64,000 nucleotides of DNA, taken from assembly GCF_000384295.1 (NCBI RefSeq), contig NZ_KB913037.1, forward strand, positions 9,747,508-9,811,507, written 5' to 3'. The DNA is from Amycolatopsis balhimycina FH 1894 (GTDB lineage Bacteria > Actinomycetota > Actinomycetes > Mycobacteriales > Pseudonocardiaceae). Below, piece after piece: positions 50,603-59,377 of this stretch. The notes beneath the pieces are model-generated. The model was not told the origin of the DNA. It made no database searches and saw nothing but the letters and a program-made list of their open reading frames with translations. Each line of letters opens with the position of its first letter. Position 1 is the stretch's first letter. The translations under genes were made by a program, and so were the position numbers.

Positions 50603-52111
50603 TCAGGTGGAGAACGGTGAGGACGCGCCTTCCGCGCGGGTGCGGCCACGGCGGCCGGCCACGGCCAGGGGCTGGGCGATGTCCTCCAGGGACTTGCCTT
50701 CCGCGTCCACGGCGAGGAACCGCGCGACCAGGCCGCCGGCGATCATGACGGCCGCGCCGATCAGGTAGCCGACGAACAGGCGGACCGGGTGGTCGCCGGT
50801 GCCGATGAGCGCGCCGTAGATCACCGGTCCCAGCGCGCCGAAGCACTGCGCGATCGCGAAGAACACCGCGATCGCCTTCGCCCGCACCTCCAGCGGGAAG
50901 ATCTCGCTCACCGTCAGGTAGCCCGCACTGGCGCCCGCGGAGGCGAAGAAGAAGATCACGCACCACGCGATGGTCTGCGTGACCGCGTTGAGCCACCCGG
51001 CGTAGAACAGCCCCGCGGTCACGGCGAGCAGGAGCCCGGACACGACGTACGTGCCCGAGATCATCTTCCGCCGCCCGATGGTGTCGAAGAGGTGGCCGAT
51101 CGTGAACGGGCCGACCAGGTTGCCCACCGCGAACGCGATCAGGTAGATCGGCGTGGCCGCCGACGAAACCCCGTAGAACTTGCCCAGCACCAGCGTGTAG
51201 GTGAAGAAGATCGCGTTGTACAGGAACGACTGGCTGATCATCAGCGAGGCGCCCAGGATCGCCCGTGACGGGTAGTCGCGGAACAGCACCCTGGCCAAGG
51301 CGACGTACCCGATCCGCTCGGCCGGCGTCACCTCGATCGCCTTCTTCTCGTCGACCGGCGGCAGCTCGCGGCCCGACTCCGCCACCTCGTGCTCGATCTG
51401 GGCGATCGACTCTTCGGCGGCGTCGGCCTTGCCGTGCATGATCTGCCACCGCGGGCTCTCCGGCAGGTGCCGCCGCACCAGCAGGATCACCAGCCCGAGC
51501 ACCGGGCCGATCAGGAAGCCCAGCCGCCAGCCCAGCGACAGGTCCATCCGGTTGAGCAGGATGTACGTGCCGATCGTGCCCAGCACGGCCCCGGCCCAGT
51601 AGGTGCCGTTGACCGCGATGTCGACGCGGCCCCGGAAGCGGGCCGGGATCAGCTCGTCGATCGCGGAGTTGATCGCGGCGTACTCGCCGCCGATGCCCAT
51701 GCCGGCGACGAACCGGGTCGCGTACAGGAAGATCACCCAGCCGGCGCCGTTGCCGAGGGTCAGCGCGGTCAGCCCGCTGCCGACGAGGTAGACGGCCAGG
51801 GTGAGCATGAACAGGTTCCGGCGCCCCAGTTTGTCGGACAGGCTGCCGAAGAACAGCGCGCCGACCACTTCGCCGGCGAGGTAGATCGTCGCGAGCAACC
51901 CGACCGCCGCCGACGACATGTTCAGCGTCTCGGGTTTGGTGAGCGTGTCGGCGACCGCGCTGGCCACCGTGATTTCCAAGCCGTCCAGGATCCAGGCCAC
52001 GCCGAGCGCGACCACCATCCGCGTGTGGAACCGGGACCAGGGCAACCGGTCGATGCGTGCCGGGATCAGCGTCCGCACCCCGGACGACGCCGGTACGGGT
52101 GTTGCCGCCAT
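50603..52111 (-). CDS. MFS transporter, sugar/metabolite-proton symporter type
   Basis: 502 residues with twelve predicted membrane helices. Family signatures: GSLSDKLGRRNLFM after helix 2, GMGIGGEYAAINSAIDELIPARFRGR in helix 4-5, LPESPRW before the central loop, and GHLFDTIGRRKM. This wording is typical of aromatic acid or sugar symporters. ATG 52111 has AAGGAGG. It lies just upstream of the formate dehydrogenase operon but is separated by a hairpin, so a shared role is not implied. Confidence 0.9.
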   Translation of the reverse strand: MAATPVPASSGVRTLIPARIDRLPWSRFHTRMVVALGVAWILDGLEITVASAVADTLTKPETLNMSSAAVGLLATIYLAGEVVGALFFGSLSDKLGRRNLFMLTLAVYLVGSGLTALTLGNGAGWVIFLYATRFVAGMGIGGEYAAINSAIDELIPARFRGRVDIAVNGTYWAGAVLGTIGTYILLNRMDLSLGWRLGFLIGPVLGLVILLVRRHLPESPRWQIMHGKADAAEESIAQIEHEVAESGRELPPVDEKKAIEVTPAERIGYVALARVLFRDYPSRAILGASLMISQSFLYNAIFFTYTLVLGKFYGVSSAATPIYLIAFAVGNLVGPFTIGHLFDTIGRRKMISGTYVVSGLLLAVTAGLFYAGWLNAVTQTIAWCVIFFFASAGASAGYLTVSEIFPLEVRAKAIAVFFAIAQCFGALGPVIYGALIGTGDHPVRLFVGYLIGAAVMIAGGLVARFLAVDAEGKSLEDIAQPLAVAGRRGRTRAEGASSPFST

Positions 52112-52304
52112 GACAACCTCCTTGAGAGCCAACCGCCTCGCGTGACTTCCCCCTCCGTCGCCTGGCGAAACACGCTCGGGGCCGCGGACGGTCTTGGCGG
52201 AGTCTTTCCCCGCTCTTGTCCGCGCGCCGGGATTCCGCTTCCCACCGTCGTTCCACAGTGGATTCGCCGGCGAATCCCGCCCAGGAGGCGAAATGCGCCG
52301 CAGG

Positions 52305-52784
52305 TCAGCGGCCGGTGGTGCCGTCGACCAGCTCACGGAGGATGTCGGCGTGTCCGGCGTGCCTGCCGGTCTCTTCGATCAGGTGGACCAGGGCCCAGCG
52401 CATCGACGGCGCGCGGCCGCGCCGCACCGGTTGCGTGAGGTCGGTGCAGGCGTCGATGACCGCGTCCGCCTCGGCGCACGCGGTCCGGTAGCCGGCGAGG
52501 ATCGAGGCGGCGGTCTCGTCCGGCCGGGGCCGGAACGTGCCGGGCCAGCCGGCCGGGGCCTCGCCGAGGAAGGTGAACCGCTCCACCGCGGTCAGGTGCC
52601 GGACCAGGCCCAGCAGCGACGTCCCGGACGGCACGCCGGGGGTGCGTACCCGCGGTTCCGGGACGCCCTCGGCCTTGGCGGCCACCGCCTCCCGCAGGTA
52701 GTCGAGGAACCCGCGCAACACGGCCTTCTCGTCCGCGCCGGTGCGCGGGGGCGGGGTGTCACGGCGTCGGTGGGTGACGGGCAT
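52305..52784 (-). CDS. DinB/DUF664-family protein
   Basis: 159 residues of the DinB-like four-helix bundle: VLRGFLDYLREAVAAKAEGV, LLGLVRHLTAVERFTFLG, and RWALVHLIEETGRHAGHADILRELVDG. The spaced His residues (RHL, VHL, RHAGH) form the usual metal site. In actinobacteria the family includes mycothiol-dependent transferases. Divergent from the XRE-cupin regulator; GGAGGA site before ATG 52784. Confidence 0.88.
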   Translation of the reverse strand: MPVTHRRRDTPPPRTGADEKAVLRGFLDYLREAVAAKAEGVPEPRVRTPGVPSGTSLLGLVRHLTAVERFTFLGEAPAGWPGTFRPRPDETAASILAGYRTACAEADAVIDACTDLTQPVRRGRAPSMRWALVHLIEETGRHAGHADILRELVDGTTGR

Positions 52785-52847
52785 GCGAGTCCTCCTGGGG
52801 TCGGTGCCCGCCACCTTCGCCCGGCACTCGCGGTTCCGGCATGCTTT

Positions 52848-52864
52848 CTTGCCGTTCCGGCAAG
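52848..52864. promoter_or_regulatory. Operator upstream of XRE-cupin regulator
   Basis: CTTGCC, 5-nt spacer, GGCAAG: a clean inverted repeat overlapping the likely start of transcription, just before GTG 52873. A nearby TTCCGGCA copy lies upstream. Likely autoregulatory. Confidence 0.55.
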
Positions 52865-52872
52865 ATGGCGGG

Positions 52873-53451
52873 GTGAGCGACGACTTCGAGGACGTGCTGC
52901 ACGCCGTCGGCCCCCGGCTGCGGGCGCTGCGGCGGCACCGCGGGATGACGCTGGCCGAGCTCGCCGCCACGACCGGGGTGTCGGAGAGCACGCTGTCGCG
53001 GCTGGAAAGCGGGCTGCGGCGGGCCAGCCTGGAGCTGCTCCTGCCGCTGGCCCGCGCGTACGACGTCCCGCTGGACGACCTCGTCGGCGCGCCCCGCACC
53101 GGCGACCCCCGCATCCACCTGACGCCGATCCACCGCCACGGCATGACGTTCGTGCCGCTGTCCCGCCGTCCGGGTGGCATGCAGGCGTACAAGATGATCA
53201 TCCCGGGCAGTGGCGAGCGCCTCGACCCGGACCACAAGACCCACGAAGGCCACGAGTGGCTCTACGTGCTCCACGGGCGGCTGCGGCTGGTCCTCGGTGA
53301 GCACGACCTGGTGCTGCCGCCGGGCGAGGCGGCGGAGTTCGACACGACCGTCCCGCACTGGCTCGGCAGCGCCGACGGGAAGGCGGTCGAGCTGCTCATC
53401 CTCTTCGGGCGGTACGGCGAGCGGGCGCATCTGCGGACCTCGGCCCGCTGA
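52873..53451 (+). CDS. XRE-family regulator with cupin sensor domain
   Basis: 192 residues. Residues 12-70 form the HTH (LRALRRHRGMTLAELAATTGVSESTLSRLESGLRRASLELLLPLARAYDVPLDDLVG). Residues 100-185 form a single cupin (HKTHEGHEWLYVLHGRLRLVLGEHDLVLPPGEAAEFDTTVPHWL) with the His and Glu of a metal site. GTG start chosen at the usual distance before the HTH. Regulates itself and perhaps the divergent DinB-like gene. Confidence 0.88.
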   Translation: MSDDFEDVLHAVGPRLRALRRHRGMTLAELAATTGVSESTLSRLESGLRRASLELLLPLARAYDVPLDDLVGAPRTGDPRIHLTPIHRHGMTFVPLSRRPGGMQAYKMIIPGSGERLDPDHKTHEGHEWLYVLHGRLRLVLGEHDLVLPPGEAAEFDTTVPHWLGSADGKAVELLILFGRYGERAHLRTSAR

Positions 53452-53459
53452 CCCCGGTG

Positions 53460-53490
53460 TTGCCTTGACGTCGGCGTCAAGGTCTAGCTT
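53460..53490 (+). promoter_or_regulatory. MerR-type promoter with 19-bp spacer
   Basis: -35 TTGCCT (53460-53465), -10 TAGCTT (53485-53490), separated by 19 bp, with the palindrome CCTTGACG/CGTCAAGG centred in the spacer. Long-spacer promoters with this palindrome are the hallmark of MerR-family activators. The start codon lies only 7 bp beyond the -10, so the mRNA is probably leaderless. Confidence 0.7.
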
Positions 53491-53497
53491 CGGCGGT

Positions 53498-54352
53498 GTG
53501 AAGTTCGGGATCACTTACAGCACCCCGTCGTTCGGCGCCGACCCGGAGCGGCTCGCGGCGTTCGCGCGGCACGCGGAGGAGTGCGGGTTCGAGTCGTTGT
53601 ACCTGCCGGAACACGTCGCGCTGTATCCGGGCGTCAGGATCGGGCCGATGGAGCTGCCGCCGTCGCTGCCCTACGCGGATCCGCTGGAGTGCCTGAGCTT
53701 CGCCGCCGCCGTCACGCGGCGCATCCTGCTCGGCACCGGTGTCCTGCTGCTGCCGTACCACCACCCCGTGGTGCTGGCCAAGCGGCTGGCGACCGTCGAC
53801 GTGCTGTCCGGCGGCCGCATGCGGCTGCTCACGGTCGGCGTCGGCGCGCTGCCCGGCGAAGCGAAGGCGGCCGGCGTCGACTTCGCGACCCGCGGCCGCC
53901 GGGCGGACGAGGCGATCGACGTCCTGCGGCTGCTGTGGGCGGGCGGGGAGGAGGGCGTCAGCTTCGACGGCGAGTTCTACGCCTTCGACGACGCTTGCGT
54001 GTTCCCGAAGCCGGTGGGCGTCCGGGAACTGCCCGTCCACGTCGGCGGTTCGAGCGCGGCCGCGGCCCGGCGTGCCGGGCGACGCGGCAACGGCTGGTTC
54101 CCGGGCGGCATGCTGCCGCCGGACGAGCGGCGCCGCCAGCTCGAGCTCGTCCGGACCACGGCGGCCGAAGCGGGCCGCGACCCCGATGCCGTCCAGTACA
54201 CCCGGTGGGGCTCGCTCGGTATGTCCACAAAGGACGTCGAGGTACTGGCAGCGCAGGGAGTGACCCGGATCGTCGTCACGCCCACCACGGCCGAGCCCGG
54301 CCGGGCGCACGAGGAGATGGCGGCGTTCGCCGAGCGGTTCACGTTGGCCTGA
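53498..54352 (+). CDS. LLM-class (F420-dependent) oxidoreductase
   Basis: 284 residues, luciferase-like fold: GITYSTPSFGADPERLAAFARHAEECGFESLYLPEHVAL, ILLGTGVLLLPYHHPVVLAKRLATVDVLSGGRMRLLTVGVG, LPVHVGGSSAAAARRAGRRGNGWFPGG. This is the TIGR03619-like group of actinobacterial F420 enzymes; substrate unknown. GTG start with no ribosome site, in keeping with leaderless translation from the MerR-type promoter. Confidence 0.88.
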   Translation: MKFGITYSTPSFGADPERLAAFARHAEECGFESLYLPEHVALYPGVRIGPMELPPSLPYADPLECLSFAAAVTRRILLGTGVLLLPYHHPVVLAKRLATVDVLSGGRMRLLTVGVGALPGEAKAAGVDFATRGRRADEAIDVLRLLWAGGEEGVSFDGEFYAFDDACVFPKPVGVRELPVHVGGSSAAAARRAGRRGNGWFPGGMLPPDERRRQLELVRTTAAEAGRDPDAVQYTRWGSLGMSTKDVEVLAAQGVTRIVVTPTTAEPGRAHEEMAAFAERFTLA

Positions 54353-54817
54353 GGGCGGTTCAGTGGCAGAGGGCGCGCGAGCGACGCACGTCACGTCCGT
54401 CGGCCGGAACATCGGCGCGGGCGCGACGTTGTAGAGAGTGTCGGTACGGCGGTGTCCCCGGGCCTCACCCCTTGCCTTCACGGCTCTGCCTTTTCAAAGA
54501 AGGCGGTAATGCAGGAGCCGTGTTGTGCCTTTCGCCGCGAGGCGACCCCCGTACCGGCCTCGAACTCCCGCTTCCGCTCGCAGGTCGACCCCCCTCGGAC
54601 CTCCGCTGGGCGGAAGCGGGACTTTTTCGCGCGTCCTGACGTGTTTGCCGCCCACCGCCCCGGGTACGCCCTGCGCGGCGATGGCCGCCCGGTGGTCGAG
54701 TTCAGCCCGTGGTCTCCACAAACCCGGGCACCCGGGCGGTCACCGCTGTTCCCGCGCGCTATCAGGGGTGTCACGTCGCCGTCGAACCGGGCCGGACGGT
54801 TTCGCGCGTGGTTTCGG
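54353..54817. other. Intergenic region between convergent genes
   Basis: 465 bp with no gene I can support. It contains the hairpin at 54567-54625 and, before it, a shorter one around 54488-54512 (GCCTT/AAGGC). Base composition at third positions does not favour any frame. Confidence 0.5.
54567..54625 (+). terminator. Hairpin with T-run
   Basis: CCCGCTTCCGC and GCGGAAGCGGG form a perfect 11-bp stem; the interior can form a second stem (AGGTC/GACCT). ACTTTTTCG follows on the plus strand. Fits a terminator for transcripts coming from the oxidoreductase, though 215 bp away. Confidence 0.6.
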
Positions 54818-55390
54818 TCATCGGTCCTCCAGGTGACGGGCGAGGTGCTGCTGGTTTTCGACGAGCCGCAGGCACAGGTGCCGCAGCCGGGCGGTTTCGG
54901 CGGCGGTGAACCCGCGGAAGAGAGCGGCCATCGCCAGCTGCGAAGGCCGCCGGAACTCCGCCAGCCACGTCCGCCCGTCCTCGGTGATCCGGACCAGCAC
55001 GGACCGCCGGTCGCGGGGGTCGGGGACGCGCACCGCGTGCCCGGCCCGCTCCAGGGTGTCGACCAGGCCGGTGACGTTCCGGGAGCTGACCCCGGCGGCG
55101 GCGGCGAGGTCCTTGATGTTCGAGCCGGCGGTCTCTGCGCCGGGGATGTCCGAGCCGGAGCCGAGGCCGGCGAGCCGGATGAGGATGTCGAGCGCGCCGG
55201 GGCTGAGGCCGCGGCTGTCCGTCCCATGGGAGCGCAGCTGGTCCAGGCCGCGCGCGGCGGCTCGGACGGCCGCGGCCGTCTCCAGCACGGTGGTGTCGTC
55301 GCCGAGGGTGAACCCGGCCAGTGCGGTCCGGACGCCGGGGGAGTAGAGCAGGTCCTCCGCGTCCCGGGCGAGGTTGGGTACGTCATTCAT
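54818..55390 (-). CDS. MarR-family transcriptional regulator
   Basis: 190 residues. The winged helix spans about 65-150: LSPGALDILIRLAGLGSG, IKDLAAAAGVSSRNVTGLVDTLERAGHAVRVPDPRDRRSVLVRITEDGR. The DPRDRRS wing is diagnostic of MarR. ATG 55390. Divergent from the phospholipase gene 164 bp away, which is a possible target. Confidence 0.9.
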   Translation of the reverse strand: MNDVPNLARDAEDLLYSPGVRTALAGFTLGDDTTVLETAAAVRAAARGLDQLRSHGTDSRGLSPGALDILIRLAGLGSGSDIPGAETAGSNIKDLAAAAGVSSRNVTGLVDTLERAGHAVRVPDPRDRRSVLVRITEDGRTWLAEFRRPSQLAMAALFRGFTAAETARLRHLCLRLVENQQHLARHLEDR

Positions 55391-55393
55391 AGT

Positions 55394-55418
55394 GAAGCAC
55401 TACATTAGTACATGCTTC
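55394..55418. promoter_or_regulatory. MarR autoregulatory operator
   Basis: GAAGCA and TGCTTC flank an AT-rich centre containing TAC/GTA, 3 bp upstream of the MarR start. It is the most AT-rich stretch nearby and overlaps the likely -10 region. Confidence 0.5.
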
Positions 55419-55554
55419 CGTACTTCCGTCAAGGCCTGTCCGGCCGGAGTCGTTTACCAGGGTTTCGCCCGGAGTTAGCCTCGGGCCCGGCAAAGGTTCT
55501 CGAAGCCCCGCACATACTGGCCCGGCTCTCCACCCCGACACCCCCGGAGTCTTC

Positions 55555-57567
55555 ATGACGGACGTCAACCGACGGCGGTTCCTGCAGCTGGCCGGCGGCA
55601 CCGCCGCCCTTACCGCGCTGTCCACGAGCATCGCCCGCGCGGCGGAGATCCCCGCCTTCCGGCGCACCGGCACGCTCGCCGACGTCGAGCACGTCGTGGT
55701 CCTCATGCAGGAGAACCGGTCGTTCGACCACTACTTCGGCACGCTGCGCGGGGTCCGCGGCTTCGGCGACCCGCGGCCGGCCACCCTGCCCTCCGGGAAG
55801 GTGGTGTGGGAGCAGTCGGACGGCAAGCGCGACATCCTGCCGTTCCGCCCCGAAGCGGACAACCTGGGCCTGCAGTTCATCCAGGACCTGCCGCACAGCT
55901 GGAACGACACGCACGCGGCGTGGAACGGCGGGAAGTACGACAAGTGGGTGCCCGCGAAGGGCTCGACCACGATGGCGTACCTGACGCGCGAGGACATCCC
56001 GTTCCACTACGCGCTGGCCGACACGTTCACGATCTGCGACGCCTACCACTGCTCGTTCATGGGCTCGACCGACCCGAACCGCTACTACATGTGGACCGGG
56101 TACACGGGCAACGACGGCAAGGGCGGTGGCCCGGTCCTCGGCAACGACGAGAAGGGCTATTCCTGGACGACCTACCCCGAGCGGCTCGAAAAGGCCGGGG
56201 TGTCGTGGAAGATCTACCAGGACGTCGGCGACGGCCTCGACGCCGCCGGCGGCTGGGGCTGGATCGACGACGCCTACCGCGGCAACTACGGCGACAACTC
56301 GCTGCTGTACTTCGACTCCTACCGCAACGCCAAGCCCGGCGATCCCTTATACGACAAGGCCCGCACGGGCACGAACGCCAAGGCCGGCGAAGGCTACTTC
56401 GACCAGCTCCGCGCGGACGTCAAGGCCGGGAAGCTGCCGCAGGTCTCGTGGATCACCGCCCCGGAGGCGTTCTGCGAGCACCCGAACTGGCCGGTGAACT
56501 ACGGCGCCTGGTACATCGCGCAGGTGCTCGACGCGCTGACCGCCAACCCGGACGTGTGGAGCAAGACCGCGCTGCTCATCACCTACGACGAGAACGACGG
56601 CTTCTTCGACCACGTCGTCCCGCCGTACGCGTCGGCCGGTCAGTCCACTGTGGACACCTCGGGCGAGATCTTCGCGGGGTCGGCGTCACACCCGGCCGGC
56701 CCGTACGGGCTCGGCCAGCGCGTCCCGATGCTCGTGGTGTCGCCGTGGAGCAAGGGCGGCTGGGTGTGCTCCGAGACGTTCGACCACACGTCGATCATCC
56801 GGTTCATCGAGCGCCGCTTCGGCGTGCGGGAGCCGAACATCTCGGCCTGGCGCCGGTCGGTGTGCGGCGACCTGACGTCGGCGTTCGACTTCGCGCGGAC
56901 CGACACCGCCGTGCCGAAGCTGCCGGACACCGCCGGCTACCTCCCACCGGACCGCGAGCGGCACCCGGACTACGTGCCCGCGGTCCCGGCCCACGGCGTG
57001 CTGCCGAAGCAGGAACACGGGCTGCGGCCGGCCCGGGCACTGCCGTACGACCTGGCCGCCGACGCCCGGCTCGCCGGTGACCACCTCACGGTGACGTTCG
57101 CGAACCACGGCCGGGCGGGGGCCACGTTCTACGTCGTCACGCCGTCGGGTGAGCCGCGGACGTACACGGCGGGTGCCGGCCGTTCGCTGGCCGCCGCGCT
57201 GCCGGCGTCCGGTGGATACGACTACACCGCCTACGGCCCGAACGGTTTCGTGCGGCAGTTCCGGGGGAGCGGCGCCGGGCCCGAGGTGAGCGTGCGCTGC
57301 TCCGGCTCCGGCCTCGAACTGGTGCTGACGAACTCCGGGACCACCACCGTGAAGCTGACCTTGACGGACGCTTATGGGCGGCGCTCGGTGACGCGCTCGC
57401 TGCGACCGGGTGCGCGGGTCGTCGAGGTCGTGGAGACCCGGCGGAGCGGCAACTGGTACGACGTCTCGGTCTCCTCCGACCACGACCCGAAGTTCCTGCG
57501 CCGCCTCGCGGGACACGGGGAGACCGGCCGGCCGAGCACGAGCGACCCGGCGATCCTGACGGACTGA
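55555..57567 (+). CDS. Tat-exported phospholipase C (phosphoesterase family)
   Basis: 670 residues. Tat signal NRRRFLQLAGG at residues 5-15, predicted cut near ARA-AE. Catalytic domain starts with VEHVVVLMQENRSFDHYFGTL, then FTICDAYHCSFMGSTDPNRYYMWTG, TYDENDGFFDHVVPP, and SPWSKGGWVCSETFDHTSIIRFIERRFG. Two small C-terminal DUF756-type repeats follow (from about 490), as in Pseudomonas and mycobacterial PLCs. It hydrolyses phosphatidylcholine-type lipids outside the cell, perhaps for phosphate. Closely followed by a hairpin. Confidence 0.92.
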   Translation: MTDVNRRRFLQLAGGTAALTALSTSIARAAEIPAFRRTGTLADVEHVVVLMQENRSFDHYFGTLRGVRGFGDPRPATLPSGKVVWEQSDGKRDILPFRPEADNLGLQFIQDLPHSWNDTHAAWNGGKYDKWVPAKGSTTMAYLTREDIPFHYALADTFTICDAYHCSFMGSTDPNRYYMWTGYTGNDGKGGGPVLGNDEKGYSWTTYPERLEKAGVSWKIYQDVGDGLDAAGGWGWIDDAYRGNYGDNSLLYFDSYRNAKPGDPLYDKARTGTNAKAGEGYFDQLRADVKAGKLPQVSWITAPEAFCEHPNWPVNYGAWYIAQVLDALTANPDVWSKTALLITYDENDGFFDHVVPPYASAGQSTVDTSGEIFAGSASHPAGPYGLGQRVPMLVVSPWSKGGWVCSETFDHTSIIRFIERRFGVREPNISAWRRSVCGDLTSAFDFARTDTAVPKLPDTAGYLPPDRERHPDYVPAVPAHGVLPKQEHGLRPARALPYDLAADARLAGDHLTVTFANHGRAGATFYVVTPSGEPRTYTAGAGRSLAAALPASGGYDYTAYGPNGFVRQFRGSGAGPEVSVRCSGSGLELVLTNSGTTTVKLTLTDAYGRRSVTRSLRPGARVVEVVETRRSGNWYDVSVSSDHDPKFLRRLAGHGETGRPSTSDPAILTD

Positions 57568-57599
57568 GCCGCTCACCCGGCCGGGGCAGTCTTCCCGTA

Positions 57600-57656
57600 A
57601 GGCCGTGAATGGCACATTGAGAGACTCTATGTCCCTCAATGTGCCATTCACGGCCT
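57600..57656. repeat. Intergenic hairpin repeat (22-bp arms)
   Basis: 57 nt: perfect 22-nt arms starting AGGCCGTGAATGGCACATT, with an inner GAC/GTC pairing. It starts 32 bp after the phospholipase stop and ends 4 bp before the opposing methyltransferase stop, filling the convergent gap. Confidence 0.85.
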
Positions 57657-57660
57657 CGAA

Positions 57661-58641
57661 TCAGGCGACGCCGAATTCCAAAGCCGTGCGGCCGTTCGAG
57701 ACTGGCGTTGTGGTGCGGAGGGTGAGACCGCTGCCGGCCGCGAGGGCGGTCAGCTCGTCGACGGTCCGTTCGCGGCCCGCGAAGCACATCAGCATGAACA
57801 GGTCGATCGCCGTGTCGGAGCCCTGGTTCCGCACGGGCTCGACCACCACGACCGTGCCGTCCGGCGCCGCGGCCTCGCGGCACCTCACCAGGATCCGGCG
57901 GGCGTGGTCGTCGTCCCAGTCGTGCAGGATGTCCGACACCAGGTAGGCGTCCGCCCCGGCCGGCAGCGGGTCGAAGAAGCTGCCCGCCACGGCGCCGGCC
58001 CGGTCCGCGAGCCCGGCGGCCGCGAACCGCTCGGTGGCTTCGGCGGCCGACGGCGCCAGGTCCAGCACGTCGCCGCGTAGTTCGGGGTGGGCGAGCAGGA
58101 TCGCTTCGAGCAGCGTCCCGTTGCCGCCGCCGACGTCGAGGATCCGGGGGAAACGGCCCCAGCCGAACCGCTCGGCGATCTGCGGGGCCTGTGCTTGGAA
58201 GCGCCAGCGCATCTGGGCGTCGAACGAGCGCCGCAGCGCCGGTTCGGCGTCGATGTCCGTCCAGAATTCGCGTCCGTACCGCCGCTCGTAGGCGGGCGCG
58301 CCGGTGGTGATCGTCTCCAGCAGGTCGGCGAAGGCCAGCTCGGCCCGCCCGCCCGCGCACCGGATGTCGAGCAGCGGCTTGATCCCCTCCGGGGCGTCTT
58401 CCGCGAGCTGGGCGCCGAGGTCGGTGGGCCGGTAGCGGCCGGACTCGGCGGCGAAGACGCCGATCGCCACCAGGTGGTCGAGCAGGCACCGCAGGGCCGG
58501 CGCGGAGCTGCCGGTCGCGGTGGCGAGCTGCTCCGCGGTCGCGCCCGCGGGGCCCGCGTGTTCGACGAGATCGAGCGTCGCGGCCACCCGGATGGCCATC
58601 GGGGTGGCCAGGCCGGCCATGGCGAGGATCGACGGGGTCAC
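57661..58641 (-). CDS. SAM-dependent O-methyltransferase (hydroxyneurosporene/AcnB-type)
   Basis: 326 residues. N-terminal dimerisation winged helix (GLATPMAIRVAATLDLVEHAGPAGATAEQLATATGSSAPALRCLLDHLVAIGVF), then SAM domain with ILDVGGGNGTLLEAIL, and the catalytic-His region LVSDILHDWDDDHARRIL. Family members methylate hydroxyls on natural products. GTG 58641 has no ribosome site, and a TAGCCT element lies just upstream, so the mRNA may be leaderless. No biosynthetic cluster is visible around it. Confidence 0.85.
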   Translation of the reverse strand: MTPSILAMAGLATPMAIRVAATLDLVEHAGPAGATAEQLATATGSSAPALRCLLDHLVAIGVFAAESGRYRPTDLGAQLAEDAPEGIKPLLDIRCAGGRAELAFADLLETITTGAPAYERRYGREFWTDIDAEPALRRSFDAQMRWRFQAQAPQIAERFGWGRFPRILDVGGGNGTLLEAILLAHPELRGDVLDLAPSAAEATERFAAAGLADRAGAVAGSFFDPLPAGADAYLVSDILHDWDDDHARRILVRCREAAAPDGTVVVVEPVRNQGSDTAIDLFMLMCFAGRERTVDELTALAAGSGLTLRTTTPVSNGRTALEFGVA

Positions 58642-58701
58642 CGGGCCCAGGCTAACGAGGAAGGCTGGTTCCTCGTAGCGCTTTTCACTACGCTGGCTCG
58701 A

Positions 58702-58715
58702 TCGGTAAACCGAAC
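58702..58715. promoter_or_regulatory. XRE-cupin operator, copy before the regulator
   Basis: TCGGTAAACCGAAC, 15 bp before ATG 58730. It differs by two bases from the site at 59380-59393 before the hydroxyproline operon. Shared core TCGsTAwACCGAAC. Confidence 0.65.
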
Positions 58716-58729
58716 AGAAGGGGGGACCG

Positions 58730-59353
58730 ATGGACGCTTTACCGAACGACGCCGAAGACGGCCACCCGTCGATCCGGGACATGCTGGCGGTGAACCTGCG
58801 GGCCGCCCGCTCCGCCCGGGGCCTGTCGCTCTCCGAGCTGGCGCGGCGGTCGGGGATCGGCAAGGCGACCCTGTCCCAGCTGGAAGCGGGCACCGGCAAC
58901 CCGACGATCGAGACCGTGTTCAGCCTGTCCAGGGTCCTCGAGGTGGCCATCTCCGACCTGCTCGACCACCGGCCCCGCGGCGGCCTGACCGTCGTGCGCG
59001 CGGCGGACGTCGAGGTGCTCCGCGGCGAAGGCGTCGACCTGCGGCCGCTGCGCCGGATCGAAGCCGAGAACAGCGTCTTCGAGGTGTACGACCAGGTGGT
59101 CCGCGGGGACTCGCCGCAGCGGTCTCAGGGCCACGTCGGCGTCGAGCACACCGTCGTGCAGACCGGCGGCCTGCGGGTCGAGGTGGCGGGCCGGACCGTG
59201 GACCTCGGGCCCGGCGACTACGTCGCGTTCGACGCCCGCGAGCCGCACAGCTACACCGCGCTGGCCGCTCCCGTGCACTCGGTGCTGCTGTTGCAGTACC
59301 GCGCGGACGAGCGGCTCGACGGCAGGCCGCACCCGGTCCCGGTGGCGGATTGA
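58730..59353 (+). CDS. XRE-family regulator with cupin domain, hydroxyproline operon
   Basis: 207 residues. HTH at residues 20-75 (LRAARSARGLSLSELARRSGIGKATLSQLEAGTGNPTIETVFSLSRVLEVAISDLL), cupin at 115-190 (HTVVQTGGLRVEVAGRTVDLGPGDYVAFDAREPHSY). A GGGGGA site precedes ATG 58730. It lies just before the hydroxyproline genes and both have the same operator, so it is very likely their regulator. Confidence 0.9.
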   Translation: MDALPNDAEDGHPSIRDMLAVNLRAARSARGLSLSELARRSGIGKATLSQLEAGTGNPTIETVFSLSRVLEVAISDLLDHRPRGGLTVVRAADVEVLRGEGVDLRPLRRIEAENSVFEVYDQVVRGDSPQRSQGHVGVEHTVVQTGGLRVEVAGRTVDLGPGDYVAFDAREPHSYTALAAPVHSVLLLQYRADERLDGRPHPVPVAD

Positions 59354-59377
59354 CACCCTTCGCGACCGAGACCTATC

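Noticed and set aside
15281..57660. Short peptides such as NDSFLSS or FKTS repeated in several open frames
   Set aside because: They are translations of the intergenic hairpin arms and carry no gene evidence.
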